NCBI GenBank assembly: GCA_905214905.1
Contig: CAJMNK010000026.1
Coordinates: forward strand, 1 to 24,833
Direction: 5' to 3'
Origin: an uncultured bacterium
Lineage (GTDB): Bacteria > Actinomycetota > Coriobacteriia > Coriobacteriales > Coriobacteriaceae
DNA: 24,833 nucleotides
Position numbers and translations under genes: made by a program. The notes under the pieces are model-generated. The model saw nothing but the letters and a program-made list of their open reading frames with translations. It searched no databases and was not told the DNA's origin. Position 1 is the first letter of the stretch, and every line of letters begins with the position of its first letter. Positions 12,941 to 20,689 of the stretch are shown piece after piece.

Positions 12941-14814
12941 GCGCGATCACCCATCAATACATTCTTGGCGTGGAGCGTGGGGCAGATCCCGCAGCCGGTG
13001 CACGACGTGCGGGTGCAGTCGGGAGTCGTGACGCCCTCGAGCGAGCGACGGTACTCGCGCTCGAGGAAGCCGCGCGTGCAGCCGGGACTCACGTGCTCCC
13101 ACGGCAGGCGCCAGTCCAACTCGTAGGGCAGGTGCACGAGCTCATTGAGGTCGATGCCGTTTTTGGCAGCAGCTTCCTTCCAGTTATCGAGCGAGAAATG
13201 CTCTACCCAGGCGTCAAAGCGAGAGCCCGAGCGCCAAGCATCGATGATGACGGGCGTCATGTCACGACCGGCGCGGGAAAGCGCGGCCTCGATGAGCGAG
13301 GTCTCGGCATCGTGGTAATGCACGCGGACGGCACGGTTGCGAACGCTCGTGATAAGCAGCTTCTGGCGACGCTTGACGTCGTCGTAGTCGAGCTGCGGGC
13401 ACCACTGGAACGGCGTGGCAGCCTTGGGGATAAAGACCGAAACCGAGATGGACACCGAGATCGAGCCGCGACGAGCCTTGGGCACCACGGAACGACCGAG
13501 CTCCAGTACGTGATCAGCCAGATTGGCGATGGCCACGATGTCCTCGTCGCGCTCGCCGGGAAGGCCCATCATAAAGTAGAGCTTCATGCGGTTCCAGCCG
13601 GCCTCGAAGGCCGCCTTGGCGGCACGGTCCAGGTCCTCCTCGGTCACGTTCTTGTTAATGATGTCGCGCATGCGCTGGCTGCCGGCCTCGGGCGCGAACG
13701 TCAGGCCGCCCTTCTTTTCGCCGGCGACCGACTCGGCCATATCCACGCCAAACGAATCCAAGCGCTGCGACGGAATAGACACGCGAATACCCGTATCCTC
13801 CAGGCGACGGTTGAGCCTGCCGAGCACGTCGCGAATGCAGGAGTGGTCGGTCGTGGAGAGCGAGGTCAGCGACACCTCGTCATAGCCGGTCTTTTCCAGA
13901 CCCTGAATCACCGACGAGACGATCTGATCGGCCGAGCGCTCGCGCACCGGGCGATACGTCATGCCGGCCTGGCAAAAACGACAGCCGCGGGCGCAGCCGC
14001 GCAGGATCTCGATAGACAGGCGGTCGTGGACCAGCTGCGCATAGGGTACGCACGACTGCGACAGCGGATTCGTGGCGCCGAAATTCTCGACGACGCGCTT
14101 GTAGACCACGGTCGGCGCATCCTTGCCTTCACGCGGCACGGTGTAGCCATGCGGCGAGCAGGGCTCGTCGTGACGAACCTCATAGAGCGACGGCACGTAG
14201 TTACCGGCAATGGATGCAAGCTGCTCAACAATCTGCGCGCGCGGGACCCCTTCGTCACGCAGGCGGCGATGCAGCTGGCAGGTCTCGAGCAGCGATTCCT
14301 CGCCCTCGCCGATGAGGATGGCATCGAAGAAGGCCGCGTACGGCTCGGGGTTGTACACCGAAGGACCACCGGCGATGATAATGGGATCGTCCTCAGTGCG
14401 GTCGGCCGCTAACAGCGGAATGCCAGCGAGGTCGAGAGCCTCGAGGAAGTTCGTCACCGCCATCTCGTGCGGCACATGCAGGCCGACGATATCAAACGAA
14501 GCGACGGGGGCAGCACCTTCCAGCGAGAGCAGCGGAATGCCCGCCTCGCGCATAGCGTCACCCATATCGGGCCACGGCACATAGCCACGCTCGCAGGAGA
14601 TGCCCTCGGCCTGGTTAAGGATGTTGTAGAGGATGGCGATACCCTGGTTGGGCAGACCAACCTCGTACACATCCGGGTAGATCAGGCAACAACGGTAGTC
14701 GGCATCGGCCTTGGAAAGCGTGCCCCACTCGTGATCGATATAGCGGCTCGGTTTCTCAACCTTGGCGAGCAGCGGCTCAATTAAATGAAAACAATCTTGG
14801 TATGCAACGCGCAA
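12937..14814 (-). CDS. B12-binding-domain radical SAM protein, TIGR03960 family
   Basis: A 625-residue radical-SAM protein. An N-terminal B12-binding-like fold (about 40-175) has LIYPDVYEVGLPNQG, in which the usual cobalamin motif DxHxxG reads DVYEVG, so the lower-ligand histidine is replaced by tyrosine. The core has the cluster motif Cys274-x3-Cys278-x2-Cys281 (RGCARGCRFC), then TFAPEAGSQRMRD and YFMMGLPGE. The C-terminus carries Cys600, Cys605, Cys608 and Cys611 (C-x4-C-x2-C-x2-C), a candidate auxiliary Fe-S site. The start is probably TTG 14814 with AGGGG about 7 nt upstream. Substrate and product are unknown. It lies 10 bp after the DUF697-type gene. Confidence 0.9.
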   Translation of the reverse strand: MRVAYQDCFHLIEPLLAKVEKPSRYIDHEWGTLSKADADYRCCLIYPDVYEVGLPNQGIAILYNILNQAEGISCERGYVPWPDMGDAMREAGIPLLSLEGAAPVASFDIVGLHVPHEMAVTNFLEALDLAGIPLLAADRTEDDPIIIAGGPSVYNPEPYAAFFDAILIGEGEESLLETCQLHRRLRDEGVPRAQIVEQLASIAGNYVPSLYEVRHDEPCSPHGYTVPREGKDAPTVVYKRVVENFGATNPLSQSCVPYAQLVHDRLSIEILRGCARGCRFCQAGMTYRPVRERSADQIVSSVIQGLEKTGYDEVSLTSLSTTDHSCIRDVLGRLNRRLEDTGIRVSIPSQRLDSFGVDMAESVAGEKKGGLTFAPEAGSQRMRDIINKNVTEEDLDRAAKAAFEAGWNRMKLYFMMGLPGERDEDIVAIANLADHVLELGRSVVPKARRGSISVSISVSVFIPKAATPFQWCPQLDYDDVKRRQKLLITSVRNRAVRVHYHDAETSLIEAALSRAGRDMTPVIIDAWRSGSRFDAWVEHFSLDNWKEAAAKNGIDLNELVHLPYELDWRLPWEHVSPGCTRGFLEREYRRSLEGVTTPDCTRTSCTGCGICPTLHAKNVLMGDRA

Positions 14815-14824
14815 CGGAAAACCC

Positions 14825-15754
14825 CTAAGCAGCGAGATCGGATGCGTCTTGGTAGGACGCCATAGGACGGGTAGCGCCCGCGACCGTGGTCACCAGATCG
14901 CGAACGCGGGAGAACGTGGCAGTGACCGCCTCGTTGGCACGGCTGTAGTCGACATCGCGCTCGTAGAGCGAAACGAGTGCACGGCCCATGCCGTAGGTGC
15001 CCGCGGCAGCAGGGAGCGCCTTGACGGCAAACCCAATATGCGGCGTCTGCTTGACGAGCGCGCGGGTGACCGCGCGGATCACAAGACCGCCGGCAAGCAC
15101 GCCCGCGACCTCGTAGCCGCGCTCGGGCTTAATGCCGCGTCCAAAGACGGCAGCGAGCTCAAAGAGCATGCCCACCTGCGCCAGCGCCATTACGGGATAA
15201 TCAGCGCCCGGCAAAAACACCAGCGCACCGGTCGCCATATTGGTGAGCGCGCACGAGGTGATGATACGATTGGCCGCCGCGATGCGCATGAAGGCAAAGT
15301 TCGCCGCAAAAGCCGTTTCCTTGTCGGTGCGGTCGAGAATCCAGCGGGCAAGCGTCTCGAGCAGATACGTCTTATCGGTTGCCGCTACCACGCCGAGCAT
15401 GGGCGTAGACTCCTCGATAAACGGCACCTCCACAGCAGACTCGGCAAGCACGCACACGGGCGCGCCGGCGATCACGAGCTCCTGCACGGCACTCTCCAAG
15501 CGGTCGGAACCACACGAGAGCACCAGCACCACATCGGTATCGGTCTTTGGAGCAATTCGCTCCTCCCCCAGACGCTCGACGCGCACAATGCCCGAGGTCG
15601 TCTGCGGCACAAAGGCGTCTCGCACCGTCTCGGCCAGAAAGCGCGAGGCGGACGAATCCAGATAGACCGAGACGCGCACCGGCGTATCGGAATCCTTCTT
15701 AACGGACGCGCCCATCTTAAAAGCGCGGGTCAGCTTATCTACGGGAATTTTCAT
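14825..15754 (-). CDS. DUF697-like membrane-associated protein of unknown function
   Basis: A 309-residue protein in two parts. Residues about 25-140 look like an alpha/beta domain (VRVSVYLDSSASRFL, DVVLVLSCGS, GAPVCVLAE) somewhat reminiscent of a GTPase but without a P-loop. Residues about 150-275 match the DUF697 pattern: FMRIAAANRIITSCALTNMA, LPGADYPVMALAQVGMLFEL, then AGGLVIRAVTRALVKQ and ALPAAAGTYGMGRALVSLYE, with several hydrophobic stretches. In other proteins DUF697 often follows a GTPase domain. ATG 15754 has GGAGGGG upstream. It lies 18 bp after rodA and 10 bp before the radical-SAM gene, so it is probably in the elongation operon. Its function is unknown; the family call is moderately confident. 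Confidence 0.75.
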   Translation of the reverse strand: MKIPVDKLTRAFKMGASVKKDSDTPVRVSVYLDSSASRFLAETVRDAFVPQTTSGIVRVERLGEERIAPKTDTDVVLVLSCGSDRLESAVQELVIAGAPVCVLAESAVEVPFIEESTPMLGVVAATDKTYLLETLARWILDRTDKETAFAANFAFMRIAAANRIITSCALTNMATGALVFLPGADYPVMALAQVGMLFELAAVFGRGIKPERGYEVAGVLAGGLVIRAVTRALVKQTPHIGFAVKALPAAAGTYGMGRALVSLYERDVDYSRANEAVTATFSRVRDLVTTVAGATRPMASYQDASDLAA

Positions 15755-15772
15755 AGCAAACCCCTCCAGCGG

Positions 15773-16999
15773 TTACGCGGCGCCCGAACGATGCCGCCAT
15801 ATGGATTGTACGATACCCACCGTCAGCAGCTGAATCATCATCGAAGACGAACCGAAGCTAATAAACGGTAGCGGAATACCGGTAATCGGCATCATGCCGA
15901 TGCACATGCCGATGTTTTCGAAGGTCTGGAACGCCCACATGCCGACGATACCTACGCATGATAAGCGTAGGAACAGAGACTCGCACTTAAAGGCAACGCG
16001 GATCGTCGAGAAGATGAGCAGCACGTACAAGCACAGCAGCAAAAAGGAGCCGCAGAAGCCAAAGGTCTCGGACAAAAAGGCGAAGACGAAGTCGGTATGG
16101 AACTCGGGTAGGAAGCCGCCGGCCGACTGCGTCGCATGCCCCAGGCCCTTACCAAAGAAACCGCCCGAGCCGACTGCGATCAACGACTGCTGCAGGTTGT
16201 AGGCATCGTCCGAATCGGCATTATCGGGGTCGATAAAGACCGTCAGACGGTTCATCTGATACTGCTTGATGAGCACATCGTGGCCGAGCAACGAATCAAA
16301 GACCGAATCGAGCGCCAGGACGAGGGCCACCAGGCCCACGAGCAGGGCCAGGGTCGACAGCACCCATTCGCGACGTGCACCGCTCATACAGATGACGATA
16401 GCGCCAGAAACCAGTACGACCAGGCCCGATCCCAGGTCGCCCATAGCAACGACGGCCAAAAACGGAATGGACAGCATGCCGCAGAGCTTGACATAGTCGC
16501 GAACGGTATCGATGCGACCGTTATACTGCGAGCCAAGCGTAGCAATAAAGAAGATGGTGATGAGCTTGGCAAGCTCAACCGGCTGGAATGTCAAGCCGAT
16601 ACCGGGAATCTTGATCCAGCCCGTCATGCCCAGACCGCCCGTATAGGACAGACCCGGAATCTTGGGCGAGAGGATCACGATCAGGTCGATGACGAGCAAC
16701 GCCGTCGAGAAATTGGAAATACCGCGCAGATCGGTACGCCAGACCAGCACCGCCAGCACCGCTCCGATGCCAATTCCCAGCAGATGGCGTGAGAACGAGG
16801 CATCGGCCTTAAACTGCGAAGCCGACCAGATGATGATGGCACCGTAGGCAACGAGCGCCACAGTAGCCACGAGCACGCCGATATGCACCTTTTGGCGAAA
16901 CGTGCCGCGCGAGGCCGAAAGTTGCTTGTTGACGCGGTCCAGGCTGCTGCGAGAGCCGGTCTTGGTTGAACGGAACAGATCCGCCGGAGAAAAATCCAT
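15773..16999 (-). CDS. rodA: Peptidoglycan polymerase RodA (SEDS family)
   Basis: RodA is the SEDS glycosyltransferase that polymerises glycan strands from lipid II during side-wall elongation, partnered with PBP2. The 408-residue protein starts with a hydrophilic 37-residue segment, followed by about ten membrane helices. Conserved pieces include IKIPGIGLTFQPVELAKL, FIDPDNADSDDAYNLQQS with Asp257 at the expected catalytic position, GSGGFFGKGLG, FHTDFVFAFLSETFGF and PLPFISFGSSS. ATG 16999 has AGGAGG 5 nt upstream, 9 bp after the mrdA stop, in keeping with the RodA-PBP2 pairing. Confidence 0.96.
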   Translation of the reverse strand: MDFSPADLFRSTKTGSRSSLDRVNKQLSASRGTFRQKVHIGVLVATVALVAYGAIIIWSASQFKADASFSRHLLGIGIGAVLAVLVWRTDLRGISNFSTALLVIDLIVILSPKIPGLSYTGGLGMTGWIKIPGIGLTFQPVELAKLITIFFIATLGSQYNGRIDTVRDYVKLCGMLSIPFLAVVAMGDLGSGLVVLVSGAIVICMSGARREWVLSTLALLVGLVALVLALDSVFDSLLGHDVLIKQYQMNRLTVFIDPDNADSDDAYNLQQSLIAVGSGGFFGKGLGHATQSAGGFLPEFHTDFVFAFLSETFGFCGSFLLLCLYVLLIFSTIRVAFKCESLFLRLSCVGIVGMWAFQTFENIGMCIGMMPITGIPLPFISFGSSSMMIQLLTVGIVQSIWRHRSGAA

Positions 17000-17008
17000 C
17001 GCAACCTC

Positions 17009-19078
17009 CTATCGAACCGAAGAATCGCCCGAGGCCGAAGAGGTATCGGGCTCGTCATAAATCACGCCGAGCACGTCGCGCACGACATGCATCGCGGTAT
17101 CTGAGCCGCCGCCGCCCTGCTCCAGAACAGTAGCGATGACATACTTGGGGTCATCGGCCGGTGCATAGGCGCAGAACCACGCGTATTCGTCCTCGCCGCT
17201 TTTCTCGCCCGTGCCCGACTTGCCGTATACCTGCGGCGTCAGGGTGCCAAAGTGCGCCGCCAGGGACGTCGATGCCGTGTAAATCACGTCGTGCATGCCG
17301 TTGCGAACCAGAGCCAAATCCGAATCGCTGTTGATCTTGGCCTCCAAGCGCTTCTTCTTGCCCTTGCCGTTGTACTTATAGGCATCGCCGTCGCCATCGC
17401 GCGACACGGCAGATAAAAACACGTGAGGAACGTACTGTTTACCGCCGTTGGCAAGACCCATATAGGCGCACGCCATCTGCAGGGGCGTCACCAGGATGTC
17501 GCCCTGGCCGATAGCAATGTTGGTCATATCGCCGGCATTCCACTTGCGGTCCTCGGCAGATGCGTCGGTGAAGTACGACTCTTTCCACTCGGCATCGGGA
17601 ATACGGCCCGCGCCCTCACTCGGCAGATCGATACCGCAGGTCTTGCCTAGGCCCCAGCGACGAAAGACCTCCTGCAGGCCCTCGGAATGTTGCTCGTCAT
17701 AAAAGAACGCCTTGCCCATGTCGTAGAAGACGGGGTCGCACGAGTTGGCGATACCCGACTGCAGCGTCATGGTGCCGTGGCCGGAATGCAGCCAGCAGTA
17801 CTTGCCCCACGACTTGCCCAGACCCGTCCAATAGCCCGTGCAGTTGGTCGTCTGCCCCGACGTGTAGGTTCCAAACTCAAGACCGGCCAGTGCCGAGAGC
17901 GGCTTGATGGTCGAAGCCGACATGTACTGTCCGCTAATGGCGCGGTTGAGCAGCGGGTGCGAACCCTTGTCATCATTGAGCTCGGTCCACACGTCATTTG
18001 AGACGCCGCCGATAAAGACGGACGGATCGAACTTGGGCTCGCTCGCCATGCCCAGGATCTCGCCATTGTTGGGATCGAGACACACCACAGCGCCGTTGCC
18101 GGCATTGCTGTAGCCAGTGGTCTTGGCAAGCTCGATGGCGCTCGCCAGCGCCGTCTCACAGGCCTGTTGGATCTTAAGGTCGAGCGTGAGCTTAATGTCG
18201 GAGCCGGCCTTCGCGGGCACGGCGCCGGCCTGACCGGTCACATTGCCCGAGGCATCGACCTTAACGGTCTGCTCGCCACGAATGCCCTGCAGCAGGTTTT
18301 CGTAGTAGCTCTCAACGCCCGCCTGGCCCACGATATCGCCCGACTGGTACGTAATCTTGCCAGCAGAAGCATCATCATCGCCAGAGGTTTTCTTATTCTG
18401 AGCCTCGAGCTGCTCGGAGGTAATGGTGCCGGTATAGCCCAAGATATGGCATGCCGTCTCGCCATATGGATACTGGCGCTCGGTACGCTCGGCAATCTTG
18501 ACGCCCGGGAACTCGCCGGCATGCTCCTGAATATAGGCAACCGTGGAACGACGGACGTCCGTCGCGATGGTATGCAGGCTCTGAGCGCCCTCTGTATTGT
18601 CCTGAATATTGCGAAGGACCGCCACGTAAGGCATTCCAAGCACGTTGGCAAGATGGCGAACCAGAACCTCATCCTCGGCAAGGTCGCGGTAGGCCACGAC
18701 AGCAAGTGAGGGACGGTTCTGGACAAGCGCCACGCCGTTGCGGTCGAGGATGCGGCCGCGCACAGCGGGTGTGGTAACGGTGCGAGTCTGATTACTATTG
18801 GCCTGCTTCTCGTAATAGTCCGACGAGACCATCTGCATGCCCCACAGCTTGACGGCAAGTGCCGCAAACATCGCGCCCACACCCGTGGTGAGGATGGAAA
18901 AGCGGCCCTTAAAGGCGGTCGCCGCGGTATTGCCCTCGCCCTCGGTGGCGCGCGGGGCCGTTCCATGCTGCGTATCGTAGGTAAAACGGGAATCGCCACG
19001 ACGCATGATGACCAGCGCGACCACGATGGCCACAATCAGCACGATACCGGCGATAATAACCGTCAACTGGGAAGACAT
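17009..19078 (-). CDS. mrdA: Penicillin-binding protein 2 (class B transpeptidase)
   Basis: The class B transpeptidase that crosslinks peptidoglycan during elongation with RodA. The 689-residue protein shows the pedestal motif RGRILDRNG (107-115) and the transpeptidase motifs Ser389-Thr-Ile-Lys392 (SxxK), Ser446-Cys-Asp448 (SxD, as in other PBP2 proteins) and Lys620-Ser-Gly622 (KTG-like). The usual membrane anchor is at about 61-84. An additional hydrophobic helix at about 5-25, followed by MRRGDSR, makes this a two-pass N-terminus with a 35-residue cytoplasmic loop, which is unusual. A Gly/Lys-rich insertion lies near 561-580. ATG 19078 has GGGAGG 7 nt upstream. Confidence 0.96.
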   Translation of the reverse strand: MSSQLTVIIAGIVLIVAIVVALVIMRRGDSRFTYDTQHGTAPRATEGEGNTAATAFKGRFSILTTGVGAMFAALAVKLWGMQMVSSDYYEKQANSNQTRTVTTPAVRGRILDRNGVALVQNRPSLAVVAYRDLAEDEVLVRHLANVLGMPYVAVLRNIQDNTEGAQSLHTIATDVRRSTVAYIQEHAGEFPGVKIAERTERQYPYGETACHILGYTGTITSEQLEAQNKKTSGDDDASAGKITYQSGDIVGQAGVESYYENLLQGIRGEQTVKVDASGNVTGQAGAVPAKAGSDIKLTLDLKIQQACETALASAIELAKTTGYSNAGNGAVVCLDPNNGEILGMASEPKFDPSVFIGGVSNDVWTELNDDKGSHPLLNRAISGQYMSASTIKPLSALAGLEFGTYTSGQTTNCTGYWTGLGKSWGKYCWLHSGHGTMTLQSGIANSCDPVFYDMGKAFFYDEQHSEGLQEVFRRWGLGKTCGIDLPSEGAGRIPDAEWKESYFTDASAEDRKWNAGDMTNIAIGQGDILVTPLQMACAYMGLANGGKQYVPHVFLSAVSRDGDGDAYKYNGKGKKKRLEAKINSDSDLALVRNGMHDVIYTASTSLAAHFGTLTPQVYGKSGTGEKSGEDEYAWFCAYAPADDPKYVIATVLEQGGGGSDTAMHVVRDVLGVIYDEPDTSSASGDSSVR

Positions 19079-19091
19079 CTACGGGCCTCCC

Positions 19092-19664
19092 CTATTTGAG
19101 CTTGCGGGTCTTGGGCTTAAAGCGCATACCCGTCTGGCGTCCGCCACGTGCGGAGAATCCATAGCCGGACTGCGGCACGACGCCGGACATCAAAAACGGA
19201 ATGGCAACCAAACCCGTCAGGATCGAGGACGGCAGCGCATGGCCGAAGATCGCCACGACAAAGCTCGTCTCCAAACCCATAAACAGCAAGATGATGCTGT
19301 AGATCACATTAATGACAAGCGCGAACGCGCCCACAGTGATGCCGCGCGCACTCGGGGTACCGCCCGTCTGGCCGACGGCGCTGTGCACCAGGGCAAAAGA
19401 ACCCACGGTCAGCAGGAGCGACATAACGCCCACCGGCACGGCAGCGGACAGGTCATAGAACAAGCCGCTGCAAAAACCGCACACGACGGCACGGGTCGGG
19501 TCGCCCGAGAACACGCTTAGGCACACCAGGATAATCATGAAGTTGACGCGACCGCCCGCAATGGAAATCTGCGGCGCCAGGCCTGCCTGCAGCAGCACGC
19601 ACACGATGGCGGCGATCACAAACGTGCGGGAGCTCATCCCCTGCTCGTGTAGATCCATGGACAT
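19092..19664 (-). CDS. mreD: Rod shape-determining protein MreD
   Basis: MreD is a small polytopic membrane protein of the elongasome that associates with MreC and RodA/PBP2. The 190-residue product has five or six hydrophobic segments (for example TFVIAAIVCVLLQAGLA and FMIILVCLSVFSG) and the conserved GFCSGLFYDLS region near 62-72, and ends in a basic tail (GGRQTGMRFKPKTRKLK). The start is ambiguous: ATG 19664 has GGGGG too close, ATG 19658 has the same site 7 nt away, and ATG 19637 is also possible. It sits 5 bp after mreC and 13 bp before mrdA. Confidence 0.92.
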   Translation of the reverse strand: MSMDLHEQGMSSRTFVIAAIVCVLLQAGLAPQISIAGGRVNFMIILVCLSVFSGDPTRAVVCGFCSGLFYDLSAAVPVGVMSLLLTVGSFALVHSAVGQTGGTPSARGITVGAFALVINVIYSIILLFMGLETSFVVAIFGHALPSSILTGLVAIPFLMSGVVPQSGYGFSARGGRQTGMRFKPKTRKLK

Positions 19665-19669
19665 GCCCC

Positions 19670-20668
19670 CTATTCGCTCGAGCCGGAATCGGTCGTCTCG
19701 GACGTATCGGAACTGTCATCCGAACTCTCGTCCTTCGTCTTGGTCGCAGCGTCGCGCGACGTTCCCTGCGGCGTGCTGTTAGCCGTGCTCACGTCCTCAT
19801 CCGAGGCCGACTGTTCGTCGGTCAGCGAGGTGATGACCAGCACTTCCTCGTTGTTCTCGGCCGTGGTCTGAGCGCGCACCACAATGGTGTAGTACACGTC
19901 GTTTGCCGATTTCTCGACCGACGAGACGGTGCCGAGCGGTAGACCCTTGGGGAACACGCCACCAATGCCCGAGGTCACGATAATGTCGCCAACCTTAACG
20001 TCGGAGTCGACACTCACGTACTCAAGACGCAGCGTGCCGTCAGCCTGACCCTGCAGCATACCCTGGGCGCGCGTGTCCTGCACCATGGCGGACACGCCCG
20101 AGTTCTCGTCGCCAATCAGGCGCACGGTAGAGGTCTTGGCCGATACCTCGATAATCTGGCCGATAACACCGGCAGAACTCGTCACGGGCATATTGATGGT
20201 AAGGCCGTCGGCAGAGCCCTTGTCGATGGTAACGGTCGAGGTCCAGGCATCGCCGGAGGCACCGACAATACGAGCAGCGGTCGATTTAAGGTTGTAGGTC
20301 GACTGCAGTCCGACCAGCCCCTCCAGACGCTCGGCGGTCTTTTGAGTCTCGGAGAGCTCAGCAACCTTAGAGGTCAGTTCCTCATTTTGCTTCTTGAGTT
20401 CGTCGAGCGTGTCCTGCGACGCCGTAAGGTTAGAGAACACGTTGCCGATCGCATTGAAGGGAGCCGCCACAGCCGAGCCCACAAAGCGCACCGGCGAGGT
20501 AATCGTCGTTACGCCCGAACGCACGGCATGAATCGGCCCAGCCTCGCCCTCACGAATATAAAACGTGAGCAGCAACACCGAAATCAGGCTGAAAACAATC
20601 AACGGGCGCATACCCGTTGATTGTCGCTTGGTATTCAGATTTGTGGAGAAACCCGAAGATCGTGCCAA
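19670..20668 (-). CDS. mreC: Rod shape-determining protein MreC
   Basis: MreC is a bitopic elongasome protein that activates PBP2 from outside the membrane. The 332-residue protein has one transmembrane helix (about 22-38), a coiled coil (about 84-120, LDELKKQNEELTSKVAELSE) and the MreC beta domain (about 130-275, with GVIGQIIEVSAKTSTVRLI and DIIVTSGIGGVFPKGLPLG). A Ser/Thr/Asp/Glu-rich tail covers the last 50-60 residues. The best start is TTG 20668, with AAGGTGG about 8 nt upstream. ATG at codon 20 (20611) also gives a normal MreC N-terminus, but it lies in the loop of a perfect 12-bp hairpin. The gene follows mreB by 21 bp. Confidence 0.94.
   Translation of the reverse strand: MARSSGFSTNLNTKRQSTGMRPLIVFSLISVLLLTFYIREGEAGPIHAVRSGVTTITSPVRFVGSAVAAPFNAIGNVFSNLTASQDTLDELKKQNEELTSKVAELSETQKTAERLEGLVGLQSTYNLKSTAARIVGASGDAWTSTVTIDKGSADGLTINMPVTSSAGVIGQIIEVSAKTSTVRLIGDENSGVSAMVQDTRAQGMLQGQADGTLRLEYVSVDSDVKVGDIIVTSGIGGVFPKGLPLGTVSSVEKSANDVYYTIVVRAQTTAENNEEVLVITSLTDEQSASDEDVSTANSTPQGTSRDAATKTKDESSDDSSDTSETTDSGSSE
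20595..20624 (-). other. Perfect 12-bp hairpin near the start of mreC
   Basis: Arms 20624-20613 and 20606-20595 (minus-strand order) are perfectly complementary over 12 bp around a 6-nt loop, TATGCG. The loop contains ATG codon 20 of mreC, and the 3' arm is followed by a short T run. It could be an RNA regulatory hairpin, a weak attenuator, or a dyad binding site; the sequence does not say which. Confidence 0.6.
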
Positions 20669-20689
20669 ATGGAATCCACCTTTTGGAAA

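Noticed and set aside
12970..14412. 480-codon plus-strand open frame opposite the radical-SAM gene (and a similar 390-codon one at 8025-9197)
   Set aside because: Same aligned-antisense effect of codon bias; the opposite strand encodes well-conserved proteins.
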